NCBI GenBank assembly: GCA_022071975.1
Contig: JAJVIO010000065.1
Span: 1-64,000 of the forward strand
Reading direction: 5' to 3'
Length of the DNA: 64,000 bases
DNA from: Planctomycetota bacterium
Lineage (GTDB): Bacteria > Planctomycetota > UBA8742 > UBA2392
Part shown: one piece after another, positions 1-8,007 of the stretch
How positions within the stretch are numbered: position 1 is the stretch's first letter
Layout: every line of letters starts with the position of its first letter
The notes under the pieces: generated by a model
What the model was told of the DNA's origin: nothing
Database searches by the model: none
Seen by the model: only the letters and a program-made list of their open reading frames with translations
Made by a program: the position numbers and the translations under genes

Positions 1-663
1 GGCCAGCAGGGGCAGTTCATCCTGGGGCTCTTCGGGCGGGGCTTCGCCCATCAAGTAGCGGATGTTCTCGCGTGCCAGTTCAAAGCCGGTCCATGCAATC
101 CAGCCCGCGACGGGCAGCGCCAGCCAGGCATCCAGCATGTAGTAACCCGCCCGTAGGCCGAAGAAACCGGTGATGGCAAGGATGCTCACGAGCACGTCGT
201 TTCGCGCGTCCACCGCCAAGGCCTTCATGGCGGGGCTTTTGGTCAGGCGAAAGCTGGCCGTGGAAAACAGGAAGATCAACGTCTTGAACACCGACTTGGC
301 GCCGAACACGACCACCAGCAGCCAGTCAACGCGGGCGGTTTTCTGCTCCACGATAGCCTCGATGGCGTTGCGCCCGACTTCAAAGGCCAGCACGCCCGCG
401 ACCACGGCCACCACCAGGGCGCCGATGGGCTCAGCCCTGGAATGGCCGAAGGGATGCTCCTTGTCGGGGTTCTGCGCCGCCACGGCAACGGTCCAGGCCA
501 GCACGCCGGCGGTCAGCACGTCCATGGTGCTGTCGGCGCCCTGGGCCAGCGCGAGCTGACTGCCGAACATCCAGTAGGCCCAGATCAGGCCGACGACAAG
601 CCCGCCGGAGCCCAGCAGTGTGATCAGGGTGAGCCAGCGTTGACGTGAGCTGTTCTGCGCCAT
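1..663 (-). CDS. Cation diffusion facilitator (CDF) metal efflux transporter, 3' end outside window
   Basis: Divalent-metal/proton antiporter of the inner membrane. The first 221 residues are visible; the C-terminal cytoplasmic domain lies beyond position 1. Family signs are several hydrophobic segments, an Asp-x-x-x-Asp pair in TM2 (D44, D48), HPFGH (70-74) followed by SRAEP at the TM2-TM3 turn, and a second Asp pair in TM5 (D152, D156). In YiiP-type zinc exporters the first residue of the TM5 pair is His; Asp here points away from a classical zinc site, perhaps toward Mn or Fe, but this is inference. The start is the ATG at 661-663. It is divergent from the exported protein at 889. Confidence 0.88.
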   Translation of the reverse strand, partial: MAQNSSRQRWLTLITLLGSGGLVVGLIWAYWMFGSQLALAQGADSTMDVLTAGVLAWTVAVAAQNPDKEHPFGHSRAEPIGALVVAVVAGVLAFEVGRNAIEAIVEQKTARVDWLLVVVFGAKSVFKTLIFLFSTASFRLTKSPAMKALAVDARNDVLVSILAITGFFGLRAGYYMLDAWLALPVAGWIAWTGFELARENIRYLMGEAPPEEPQDELPLLA

Positions 664-818
664 GGTTCAGGAAACCTAGCGGCGATTCATGCCTTGGGGC
701 AGAAAAAATCTTCAAAATGAACTGAGGATTAAGCCCTGCGAATTCGTCTCAAACTCAGGGCCATCACGCAATTGCGCCAAACGGGCACGTCTGTGCTGCA
801 CGGAGCGGCTGGCAAGGC

Positions 819-824
819 TATAAT
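819..824 (+). promoter_or_regulatory. Candidate sigma-70-type -10 box (TATAAT)
   Basis: A perfect TATAAT lies 65 bases upstream of the start at 889, in the 225-base gap between divergent genes. No good TTGACA-like -35 is visible at 16-18 bases spacing, so the call rests on the -10 match and its position. Confidence 0.35.
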
Positions 825-888
825 CTTGCGTTGGTGGCCGTCCCCTGTTAGCGACTACGTGCATCCCTGAAGCACTGGAGATTGTGAC

Positions 889-2538
889 ATGAGACTACGT
901 TCCCTCGCTGTGCCTGCGCTGGTTACGTTCGGGTTGATCGTTGCCTTTACCTCGGTTTCAGCCGGGCCCGACAACGCAGAGTTCTGGAAAACCTGGCGCG
1001 ACAGGAAGTCAACCAACCTCAACAAGCGTGACGCGGTGGACGCGCTGGTCGGCGGCGCCGAGCTTGCCGATGAGTACCTCGAGGTCCTGGAATCCGATGT
1101 CTGGCAGTACCGCGCATCGGTCACCGGCCGTGTGCAGGGCGAGACCAACCAGGAGTTGCTGGCCGCACTTGAGAAGTTCCTGTTCGATGAAAAGGAAGTC
1201 GTCAAGAAGCCTTCCGCCGGCGAGCACCTGGTCTGGGCGCTGTACAACAACGCCACCTGGGCCACAGCCGAGAAATGGAACCGCGCCCCTGAGCTGATCA
1301 TGGGCAAGAAGGTGCCTGAGAAGGTCAAAGCCCGCATGCTGCGCGAGCTGGGCGTGTTCCGCGGAGCGCCGGACAGCCCGGACGCCCAGAAGCAGGGCAA
1401 GGAAAACGTGAAGGTGCTGGTCAACCTGCTGGAGATGGTGGCCGAGGACAAGAAGTTCAGCCGCGAGCTGAAGTTCCTGATCAGCGACGCCCTGGAAAGC
1501 CTCAGCAGCCAGGACTTCGGCGACGACCTCGCCAAGTGGCGCTTCTTCGCGGACAACCTGAAGGAGACCGAGCCGCTCAAGCCGCGCCGCGCCGACGCCT
1601 TCAAGGACCAGTTCACGGACGTTGAGCTCGAAGGCCACAGCTTCAGCAGCCCGCAGCCGCGCCCCGTGGACATGGAAGTGCTGATCCTGCCGGATCTCGG
1701 AGCTTCTGACCGCTACTGGTACCCGTACATTTTCCAGATCAACAAGACCTTCAAGTGCACCTTCGTGAAGCTGCCGGACTGCAGCCGCATGAAGGACATC
1801 GAGTGGATGAAGAACCGCGACGGCACCGTGAACCGCACGGCCTACTACTACCCGCTCAAGCAGCTGGTCGAGACGTTCGAAGAACGCCGCAAGCAGTCGA
1901 AGCAGGAGAAGGTCGGCCTGATCGCCCACGGCGTCAGCGGCTGGATCGCGCTTGAGTACCTGCGCCTTCACCCGGAGAGCGTTGCCTTCGCCATCATCAT
2001 CGGCACCTGGTCGGGCAAGAACTCGCGTGAGCAGGCCCGCATCGCCTGCGAAGGCAGCAAGGATGACGCCTTCAAGTACTACGGCATCAGCCTGCTGTAT
2101 GACCCCAGCGGCCGAACCGGCTCAGAGAGCCTGAACGACGAACAGCGCTACTGGGCGTTCACCGGCAGCTACAAGCGCCGCTGGGCTGACCCCAAGGCAC
2201 TGGAGCCGATCTTCTACGCGCAGCGCCCCTGGCAAGAGGCGCAGGAAGGCAATGCCCGCATCCTGGTGCCGGAGTACGATTTCGCCGATGCCGTGAAGGG
2301 CGCCAAGATCAAGGTTCCCACCCTGTTCGTGCACGGCCTGAAGGACCCCATGTACGTCAAGGGTGACGAGAACGACTACAAGAAGGGCTTCACCAACATG
2401 ACCTGGGCGGTGTTCGAGAACTCGGCCGCGACGCCCTGGGCCGAAGAGCCGGTGAAGTTCTTCGAGGCCTACGAGACGCTGCTCGAGAAGAACAAGATCA
2501 TCGAGAAGCTGAAGGAAGAAGCGGAGAAGAAGAAGTAG
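889..2538 (+). CDS. Exported alpha/beta-hydrolase-fold protein with apparently lost catalytic residues
   Basis: Residues 1-25 form a signal peptide ending near VSAG. Residues about 30-230 are helical and charged, and could be HEAT-like. From about 250 the protein follows an alpha/beta hydrolase: the nucleophile-elbow region reads LIAHGVSGW (344-352), the acid strand PTLFVHGLKDP (477-487) and the usual His strand NSAATPWAEEP (511-521). Aligned to the canonical GHSMGG and AGHxP patterns, the nucleophile Ser is Gly348 and the His is Ala514; only Asp486 remains. It may be a binding or scaffold protein, or use Ser350 in an unusual geometry. The C-terminus is Lys/Glu-rich. GGAG sits 8 bases before the ATG, and a strong terminator follows. 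Confidence 0.75.
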   Translation: MRLRSLAVPALVTFGLIVAFTSVSAGPDNAEFWKTWRDRKSTNLNKRDAVDALVGGAELADEYLEVLESDVWQYRASVTGRVQGETNQELLAALEKFLFDEKEVVKKPSAGEHLVWALYNNATWATAEKWNRAPELIMGKKVPEKVKARMLRELGVFRGAPDSPDAQKQGKENVKVLVNLLEMVAEDKKFSRELKFLISDALESLSSQDFGDDLAKWRFFADNLKETEPLKPRRADAFKDQFTDVELEGHSFSSPQPRPVDMEVLILPDLGASDRYWYPYIFQINKTFKCTFVKLPDCSRMKDIEWMKNRDGTVNRTAYYYPLKQLVETFEERRKQSKQEKVGLIAHGVSGWIALEYLRLHPESVAFAIIIGTWSGKNSREQARIACEGSKDDAFKYYGISLLYDPSGRTGSESLNDEQRYWAFTGSYKRRWADPKALEPIFYAQRPWQEAQEGNARILVPEYDFADAVKGAKIKVPTLFVHGLKDPMYVKGDENDYKKGFTNMTWAVFENSAATPWAEEPVKFFEAYETLLEKNKIIEKLKEEAEKKK

Positions 2539-2553
2539 CAGGTCCTAAACGAC

Positions 2554-2581
2554 AAAGCCCCGGGCATCGGCCCGGGGCTTT
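2554..2581. terminator. Bidirectional intrinsic terminator
   Basis: Perfect 12-bp stem (2554-2565 with 2570-2581), loop ATCG, with T residues on one side and A residues on the other. It lies between the convergent genes ending at 2538 and 2597. Confidence 0.85.
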
Positions 2582-2596
2582 TGATTTGGCGGCTGC

Positions 2597-3478
2597 TCAG
2601 GCTGCTTCCTTGATCTGCTTGCGGAGAGTCTTGTTGGCGTCCAGCATCGCCTGCAGGAAGCCGATCCGGGCCTTCTCGGGCGCTGCGGCCTGCTGCGCCG
2701 CGGGCGCGCCGGAAACCACGTCGCGACGGCTGCTGAGTGCTTCGATCTCGCGGGCCAGGCGGTGGATGCGCGACTCCAGTTCGATGATACGGCCGGACTG
2801 GTCGTTCTCGGGTGCTGCCATGTTGCGCATGCGCTGGCTCTCGCTGATCGCAAGCTGCAGCAGCGAGGCCTTGAGTTCCTCGGCTTCCTGGGCGGCGCGG
2901 CGGTCGAGCGCGACCTGCTGGGCGCGCATCTGCTCTTGGGCCTGCTCCAGCGCGTAGATCTTGGCGCGGGCATCCTCGGCGACGCGTGTGGCGGACTCCA
3001 GCTTTTCCAGGCGTGCAGCCAGCGAACCGAGTTCGGCCTGGGGGCGGGCGACATCGAAACGCGCCAGCATTCCGCGCAGGGCGGTTGCTTCGGCGCGCTG
3101 CTCGATCAGCGCCTGTTCAAGGCGCTCGGTGCGAAGGGCGGCCGTAAGAATCTGCTCGCGGAAGAAGCGCTCGATGCGGTAGCGTTCTGACTCGGCTTCC
3201 ATCAGCGCCTGGCGACGCGCGTTCACCTGGCGGGCCTGTTGGGAGGCGGCCTGGGAGGCTTGCGCCTCGCGCTCCTGCATCAGCTGCGCGATGTTCGCCA
3301 TCACGGTCGCGGCGAAGGTGACCAGCAACGCGCCGATCAGCATTTCACCCAGCAGCGCCCAGCCTGTGGCGCCGCCATGGGCGCGATTGACCAGGAAGCC
3401 GGCCAGCAGCCCCAGCAGCGGAGCCATGGAGATGCGGTAGGGGTCGGCCTTCTGCAGACGGGCAAGCAGATTGTCCAT
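2597..3478 (-). CDS. Membrane-anchored coiled-coil protein of unknown function
   Basis: 293 residues. Two short hydrophobic segments (about 17-32 and 38-60) are followed by roughly 220 residues of Ala/Glu/Arg/Gln-rich heptad-like coiled coil, with a low-complexity Ala/Gln patch near 250 and a last helix of about 30 residues. No enzymatic motif is visible. The architecture suits an inner-membrane scaffold with a long cytoplasmic rod. It follows the RusA-like gene by 14 bases and may be co-transcribed with it. I do not recognise the family. Confidence 0.7.
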   Translation of the reverse strand: MDNLLARLQKADPYRISMAPLLGLLAGFLVNRAHGGATGWALLGEMLIGALLVTFAATVMANIAQLMQEREAQASQAASQQARQVNARRQALMEAESERYRIERFFREQILTAALRTERLEQALIEQRAEATALRGMLARFDVARPQAELGSLAARLEKLESATRVAEDARAKIYALEQAQEQMRAQQVALDRRAAQEAEELKASLLQLAISESQRMRNMAAPENDQSGRIIELESRIHRLAREIEALSSRRDVVSGAPAAQQAAAPEKARIGFLQAMLDANKTLRKQIKEAA

Positions 3479-3492
3479 GACGGCTCCAGTGT

Positions 3493-4035
3493 TCAGGCGG
3501 CTTCGCGCCCGGCCTGTTGGTCGCGTTCGCGGATTTCGAGCTCGGTCAGCTCGGTTTCGCTGTCGTGTTTGGTCAGAACGACGCGGAAGATGTGGCTGTC
3601 ATCGATGCCGAGGGCCGTGCACACGCAGTCTTCGATGAACTTGACCCGGTTGCTGAGGTCGAGCTTGCGCACGGACCCGCTCTTGGTGAAGCAGGGCAGG
3701 TGGATGTCGATGTGCAGCTCATAAATCGCGTTGGGGTTGAGCTGGCGGTCAATCAGCGCGGTGATCAGGCGGCGGATCTTGCGCGCCTTCTGGGTCAGCA
3801 CGCGTTTGATCACGCCGCTCTGGGGGTCTCGCACCGTGGTGAACAGCTTGTTCACCGACGGCGGAAGAAAGGGCAGCCGCAGGCGGAACGGTTGCTGCGG
3901 GCCCTTGTCAACTTTGGTCGTCCAGTTGCGATGCTGAAGGCGCGGCTTACGCGGCGCCTGGCGACCGGCCATGGCGGTGAAGTCAGCGGCGGAAATGCGC
4001 GTGGGGCGCGAGCGCGGTTGTTCATTGGCGGCCAT
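3493..4035 (-). CDS. RusA-family crossover-junction endodeoxyribonuclease-like protein
   Basis: 180 residues. RusA resolves Holliday junctions using clustered acidic residues and a Lys. The C-terminal half carries the family pattern: LDLSNRVKFIEDCV followed by ALGIDDSHIF, with alternating beta strands before it (LRLPFLPPSVNKL near 52-64). Relative to the usual D-x-D-N-x-x-K core, the second Asp is Ser here (DLSNRVK), while the Asn, Lys and downstream DD are kept. The N-terminus is about 45 basic residues longer than phage RusA. RusA genes are often prophage-borne, but no phage genes surround this one, so it may be domesticated. Confidence 0.72.
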   Translation of the reverse strand: MAANEQPRSRPTRISAADFTAMAGRQAPRKPRLQHRNWTTKVDKGPQQPFRLRLPFLPPSVNKLFTTVRDPQSGVIKRVLTQKARKIRRLITALIDRQLNPNAIYELHIDIHLPCFTKSGSVRKLDLSNRVKFIEDCVCTALGIDDSHIFRVVLTKHDSETELTELEIRERDQQAGREAA

Positions 4036-4089
4036 GTCGATCTCCGTGGGGAAATCGACAAATCCGGCATTCGGGCTGCAGGGAAAATG

Positions 4090-5586
4090 CTACTTCCAGC
4101 CGGTGAGTTTGAGGGCCGTGTCGGCGTCAAAGGCGATGCGGAAACCGCGGGTTTCCACGCCCCGGGTGTAGGGGTCGCTGCTGCGGCGGTTGTGCAGCTT
4201 GGCGGTCTGCTCGTCGTCGTCGTGGGTGCTTGCGCCGCGCTCGGAGCGGCGGTCCTTGGCTCCCCCCGCGTTGTATGGGTTGCGCTCGGACCATACCGGG
4301 ATCTCGATGTACACGTCGCGGCACCACTCCGAAACGTTGCCGACCAGGTCCTGCACGCCGTAGACGCTGGCGCCTTCGGGAATGCTGCCAGTCTCCATCA
4401 CACGCCAGCGGTTCAGGTTCGCGTAGGGCGAGGTGTAACGCTTGGTGTCAGGCTTCAGCTCCATCTTCAGCTCGCCGCCCCAGGGGAACATGCGGCCGTC
4501 AACGCCGCGGCCGGCCTTTTCCCACTGGGCTTCGGTGGGCAGCATGCCGTTGAAGAAGCGGCAGCAGGCGTCGGCTTCGAACCACGACACGCCAACGGCG
4601 GGCATCTTGGGCCCGCGCATGAAGGGCGCGGCGCTGCGCTTGAGGTCGCCGAAGGTGGGGGGCTCGTTGTCGCCGTCGGCAAAGGCGATGATTTCGTAGG
4701 CCTGTGCGGCCGACAGGTCGGAGAGGTCGATGCGCCCCTGGCGATCGGTGACGCGCAGCAGGCCTTCGCGCTTGAGGTCGTGGTCCGGATACGTGTCGAG
4801 ATCGGCGCCGTTCACGAATGCCCAGGTGTCGCGATACTTCAGGCTGACTGTGCGGGCCATGCGGTCGTGCGTCAGGTAGCTGGTCCAGCTGCCGTTGACG
4901 GGCAGCACCAGCACCTTGCTGTCGGGCTTGCCGAGAATCTTGTCGCTGTCCAGCACCTCCAGCGTCACCTGGTCGCGCGGCGAAGCCAGCGCCCACAGTC
5001 GCATGGTGTTGTCGAGCGGCTTCCAGCCCACGTACTGGCTGCCGCGCACGCCGACGCTGCGGGTGATGTATTCGTAGCCTTCCTGCGTCCAGTTGGTCGA
5101 GTCGCGGTAGCCGTCGGCCAGGATGAAGGCGTAGAACTGCTCGTTCGTGAACTCCATGGCAGAGATGTAGTAGTCGTCGAGCCACACCCAGCGCTTGGGC
5201 ATGTTGCTGCGCACGCCGTCGTTCTCGCCCATGATGAACCAGCCTTGCGGCACCAGGCGCAGCTCGATGTCGACGCTGTAGTTCCCGACGTGGTGGGTAT
5301 AGGTCAGCTTTTCGGGCAGCGGGCGCTCATGCTTGACCTGGTAGCGGGCGGCATCCGGCATGGTGCTGTCCCAGCCGGCCTCTACGGGCACGTTGCCGCC
5401 GCCGCCGGCCGAGTTGTCGGCGGGCCGGCGCGGAAGGCCGGTGCGCTTCTCGTTGTCGGCTTCCGCCAGCATGTCCTTGACGTTGAACAGGTTGAAGCGG
5501 AACAACGCAAGCGCGCCGATCGCGACCAGCAGGATGATCGCGATGCCCGCGTAGGTGACTGCTCCGGTGTCGCCCGACTGTGCCAT
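4090..5586 (-). CDS. Membrane-anchored FGE-sulfatase (SUMF1-like) domain protein with a large insertion
   Basis: 498 residues. One transmembrane helix (about 11-30) follows a short cytoplasmic tail; a Gly/Pro-rich linker leads to a formylglycine-generating-enzyme-type domain. Its first part is near 105-160 (GWFIMGENDG, then DYYISAMEFTNEQFYAF) and its second near 320-490 (MPAVGVSWFEADACCRF, LPTEAQWEKAGRG, DLVGNVSEWCRD, RGFRIAF). About 150 residues rich in strands separate the halves, much more than in a plain FGE domain, suggesting an inserted module. True sulfatase activation is unlikely to be deduced from this alone; many such proteins have other roles. GGAGG lies 12 bases before the ATG, rather far. 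Confidence 0.85.
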   Translation of the reverse strand: MAQSGDTGAVTYAGIAIILLVAIGALALFRFNLFNVKDMLAEADNEKRTGLPRRPADNSAGGGGNVPVEAGWDSTMPDAARYQVKHERPLPEKLTYTHHVGNYSVDIELRLVPQGWFIMGENDGVRSNMPKRWVWLDDYYISAMEFTNEQFYAFILADGYRDSTNWTQEGYEYITRSVGVRGSQYVGWKPLDNTMRLWALASPRDQVTLEVLDSDKILGKPDSKVLVLPVNGSWTSYLTHDRMARTVSLKYRDTWAFVNGADLDTYPDHDLKREGLLRVTDRQGRIDLSDLSAAQAYEIIAFADGDNEPPTFGDLKRSAAPFMRGPKMPAVGVSWFEADACCRFFNGMLPTEAQWEKAGRGVDGRMFPWGGELKMELKPDTKRYTSPYANLNRWRVMETGSIPEGASVYGVQDLVGNVSEWCRDVYIEIPVWSERNPYNAGGAKDRRSERGASTHDDDEQTAKLHNRRSSDPYTRGVETRGFRIAFDADTALKLTGWK

Positions 5587-5620
5587 GCCGGCGGCTGTCC
5601 TCCGTAATCAGTATACGAAA

Positions 5621-5645
5621 GGGCGGGGTGCTGTGCACCCCGCCC
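5621..5645. terminator. Intrinsic terminator-like hairpin
   Basis: 11-bp perfect stem (5621-5631 with 5635-5645), loop TGT, between the end of pilC and the start of the FGE gene, both on the minus strand. The minus-strand continuation has only three T residues, so termination may be partial. Confidence 0.6.
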
Positions 5646-5668
5646 TCATGCGCTTGGAAGCGAAATCG

Positions 5669-6934
5669 TTATGCCCCGCCGATGGCGTCGATCAGGCCGA
5701 CCAGCGGCAGGAACAGGGCGATCACGATGAAACCGATGGCGCCGCCCATGAACACGATCAGCACCGGCTCAAGGATGCTGACCAGCGACTCCACCGCGAT
5801 GTCCACGTAGGTGTCGAAGGTGTCGGCCACCTTCATCAGCATCTTGTCCAGTTCACCGGTTTCTTCGCCCACGTCGATCATGTTCACGACCAGGTCGTCG
5901 AACAGGCCGGTTTCGGACAGCGGGCCGGCGATGGTTTCACCTTCCTTGATCGAGTTGGCGACCTTGTCGATGGCTTCACCCAGCACCACGTTGCCGATGG
6001 CGTTCTTGCAGATGTTCAGCGATTCCAGGATCGGCACGCCGGCCATCACCAGGGTGCCCAGCGTACGGGTGAAGCGCGCGGTCACGGCCTTCTTGATGAT
6101 GTTGCCGAAGATCGGCAGCTTCAGCTTGATGGTGTCCATCACGCGCTCGCCCTTGGGCGTTCGACCCCAGGCCGTGATGCCGAAGCCCGCGGCCGCCACG
6201 ACGGCCACGAAGATCAGGCCGTAGATGCTGGCGATGCTCTCCGACACCCAGATCAGGGCGGCGGTCATGATGTGAAGCTCCATGCCCTGCTCTTCGAACA
6301 TCTTTTTGAAGGCGGGAATCACGAAGATCATGATGCCGGTAAGGATCATCACGGCCACGGACATCACGATGATCGGGTAGATCATCGCGCCGATCACCTT
6401 CTTCTTGAGGCGCTGGGCCTTCTCCATGAAGTCGGCCAGGCGCTGCAGGATGGTATCGAGAATACCGCCCGCCTCGCCGGCCTTGATCATGTTGACGTAC
6501 AGCCGGTCAAAGGTGCGCGGGTGATTGCCGAAGGCTTCAGACAGGCTTGAGCCCTGCTCAACGCTTTCGCTGACGTCCTCGATGATGAACTTGAAGGCGC
6601 CCGGCTTCTGCTGCCGCGCCAGCACCTTCAGCGAACGCACCACAGGCAGGCCGGCGTCGATCAGCACCGCCATCTGGGCGGTGAAGTCAGTGAGCTGCTG
6701 CGCGGTTGCGCGGCCCTTGATCTTGCCGCCCTTGGTGCGGGCGGGTCCGGCTTCTTCCTTCTTGGCGGCGCCGGCTTTCTTGGTTGCCGCGGTTTCGGCG
6801 CGCTGGGCGACCTTGGTGGGCTTCAGGCCGGCGTTGCGAATGTCGAGAATCGCCTGGTTGCGGTTGGCCGCCTCCAGTTCTCCGGTCTCTTTCTGGCCCT
6901 GTGCGTTGATGGCTTCGTAGGCGAAAATAGGCAT
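5669..6934 (-). CDS. pilC: Type IV pilus / type II secretion inner-membrane platform protein (PilC/GspF family)
   Basis: 421 residues. The platform protein of the pilus/T2SS assembly machine. It begins with MPIFAYEA, typical of the family, and has two T2SSF helical domains (about 80-205 and 283-405). Each contains a Gly/Ser-rich turn (IDAGLPVVRSL, MAGVPILESL) and IKAGEAGG or IDVGEETGEL. Three hydrophobic segments are near 184-207, 225-250 and 384-412. A Lys/Ala-rich insert at about 47-75 separates the N-terminal strand region from the first domain. No pilB or pilin genes are nearby; PilM-like proteins lie 12 kb away. GGGAGG precedes the ATG by 9 bases. Confidence 0.93.
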   Translation of the reverse strand: MPIFAYEAINAQGQKETGELEAANRNQAILDIRNAGLKPTKVAQRAETAATKKAGAAKKEEAGPARTKGGKIKGRATAQQLTDFTAQMAVLIDAGLPVVRSLKVLARQQKPGAFKFIIEDVSESVEQGSSLSEAFGNHPRTFDRLYVNMIKAGEAGGILDTILQRLADFMEKAQRLKKKVIGAMIYPIIVMSVAVMILTGIMIFVIPAFKKMFEEQGMELHIMTAALIWVSESIASIYGLIFVAVVAAAGFGITAWGRTPKGERVMDTIKLKLPIFGNIIKKAVTARFTRTLGTLVMAGVPILESLNICKNAIGNVVLGEAIDKVANSIKEGETIAGPLSETGLFDDLVVNMIDVGEETGELDKMLMKVADTFDTYVDIAVESLVSILEPVLIVFMGGAIGFIVIALFLPLVGLIDAIGGA

Positions 6935-7183
6935 CTAGCCCTGCCTCCCGTAAGGGAAATCCAAAAGGGCGTGCGACCACGCACGCTTGGGAACGGGGGA
7001 GTTCCTTTGGCCCACTGTAATGAAACTACCCAGATATTACGCCCGGCCGAGTCCAATGCAAGCCGAGACCTCATGTTGCAAACAGGCCGCAGGGGGCTAA
7101 ATTCTCGGCAGAGTGCGGAAGCGCCTTCGGGCGTGCAATCCGGGCAAACCGCGCCACACCGGCCTTTGAACTGTTGGAGCAAC

Positions 7184-7630
7184 ATGGACATCCACGGAAT
7201 GCTCTCTGCTGACCGCATTATCATGAACCTGGAGAGCGGGACCAAGCGTGATGCGCTGATCGAGATCGTCACCAACCTCGGCAAGTCCGAGGGCGTCACG
7301 GACGTGGAGGCCCTGAAGAAGGCCATCCTCGAGCGCGAAGAGATCATGTCCACGGGCGTGGGCCTCACCATCGCCGTGCCACACGCCAAGCTCTCCAGCG
7401 TCAAGAGCTTCACCCTGGGCCTGGCCCGCAGTGAGAAAGGCATCGACTACGACAGCCTGGATGGCCAGCCGGTGCGCATCATCGTCACCATCGCCGCGCC
7501 CGACAACGACCAGAACACCTACCTGCGCGTGCTCGCGGCCGTGATGCACGTGCTGCGCAACGAAGACAACCGCAAGGCGATCCTCGCTGCCAAGACGCCG
7601 GACGCCATCATCCAGGTCTTCAAGTCCTGA
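7184..7630 (+). CDS. PTS fructose/nitrogen-type EIIA domain protein (PtsN-like)
   Basis: 148 residues, a single EIIA type-2 domain. The phospho-accepting His is H67 in GVGLTIAVPHAKL (58-70), matching the G-x-A-x-P-H signature. Other family signs are the N-terminal DRIIMNLESGTKRDALIEI and a C-terminal LRVLAAVMHVLRN helix. Stand-alone EIIA proteins usually act in phosphorelay regulation (EIIA-Ntr) rather than sugar uptake, and no EIIB/EIIC is nearby. The start is the ATG preceded by GGAG at 7176-7179; an in-frame extension upstream lacks PTS similarity. The 249-base gap upstream, divergent from pilC, must hold promoters for both, but I see no clear boxes. Confidence 0.87.
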   Translation: MDIHGMLSADRIIMNLESGTKRDALIEIVTNLGKSEGVTDVEALKKAILEREEIMSTGVGLTIAVPHAKLSSVKSFTLGLARSEKGIDYDSLDGQPVRIIVTIAAPDNDQNTYLRVLAAVMHVLRNEDNRKAILAAKTPDAIIQVFKS

Positions 7631-7631
7631 G

Positions 7632-7982
7632 CTAACCCTGCTGAATTCCCAGGGCGTTGCCTTCGGAGTCCCAGAAGGTGGCGAACTTGTGGCCGCCCTC
7701 GTTTTGCGCCGCGCCGACCTTGATGCCCTTGGCGGCCAGCTGTTGCAGAGCGGCGTCCACGTCTTTCACCCGGAAGTAGGGCATCGGTCCGAACCCCACG
7801 TCACGACCCTCCGCGCCGCTTGGGTGCAGGTCGATCCGCACGCCGGCTTCTTCCAGCCGCAGCGACGCGTAGTGCGGCAGGTGAGCGAAGTTGACCTTGC
7901 AGCCCAGCTTCTCGGTGTACCACTTGAGAGCGCGCTCAATGTCGTTGGTCCACATCATCACGTGGGATAAGCCTTCGAACAT
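7632..7982 (-). CDS. VOC / glyoxalase-bleomycin resistance family protein
   Basis: 116 residues, one vicinal-oxygen-chelate domain. It starts FEGLSHVMMWTNDIERALKWY, the usual first beta-alpha unit with His7, and ends in the second module (PYFRVKDVDAALQQLAAKG, FATFWDSEGNALGIQQ). Potential metal ligands are His7 and the acidic residue of DLHP (51-54); the last strand ends in Gln rather than Glu, so metal binding is uncertain. The substrate cannot be predicted. AGGAG lies 6 bases before the ATG. Its stop codon is 1 base from that of the convergent EIIA gene. Confidence 0.85.
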   Translation of the reverse strand: MFEGLSHVMMWTNDIERALKWYTEKLGCKVNFAHLPHYASLRLEEAGVRIDLHPSGAEGRDVGFGPMPYFRVKDVDAALQQLAAKGIKVGAAQNEGGHKFATFWDSEGNALGIQQG

Positions 7983-8007
7983 GGCGATCTCCTGCTGTGT
8001 TGCGGCC

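Noticed and set aside
3517..5607. Long open frame on the plus strand opposite the RusA-like and FGE genes
   Set aside because: It lies antisense to two recognisable genes, shows Val/Ala/His-rich composition typical of high-GC shadow frames and has no domain.
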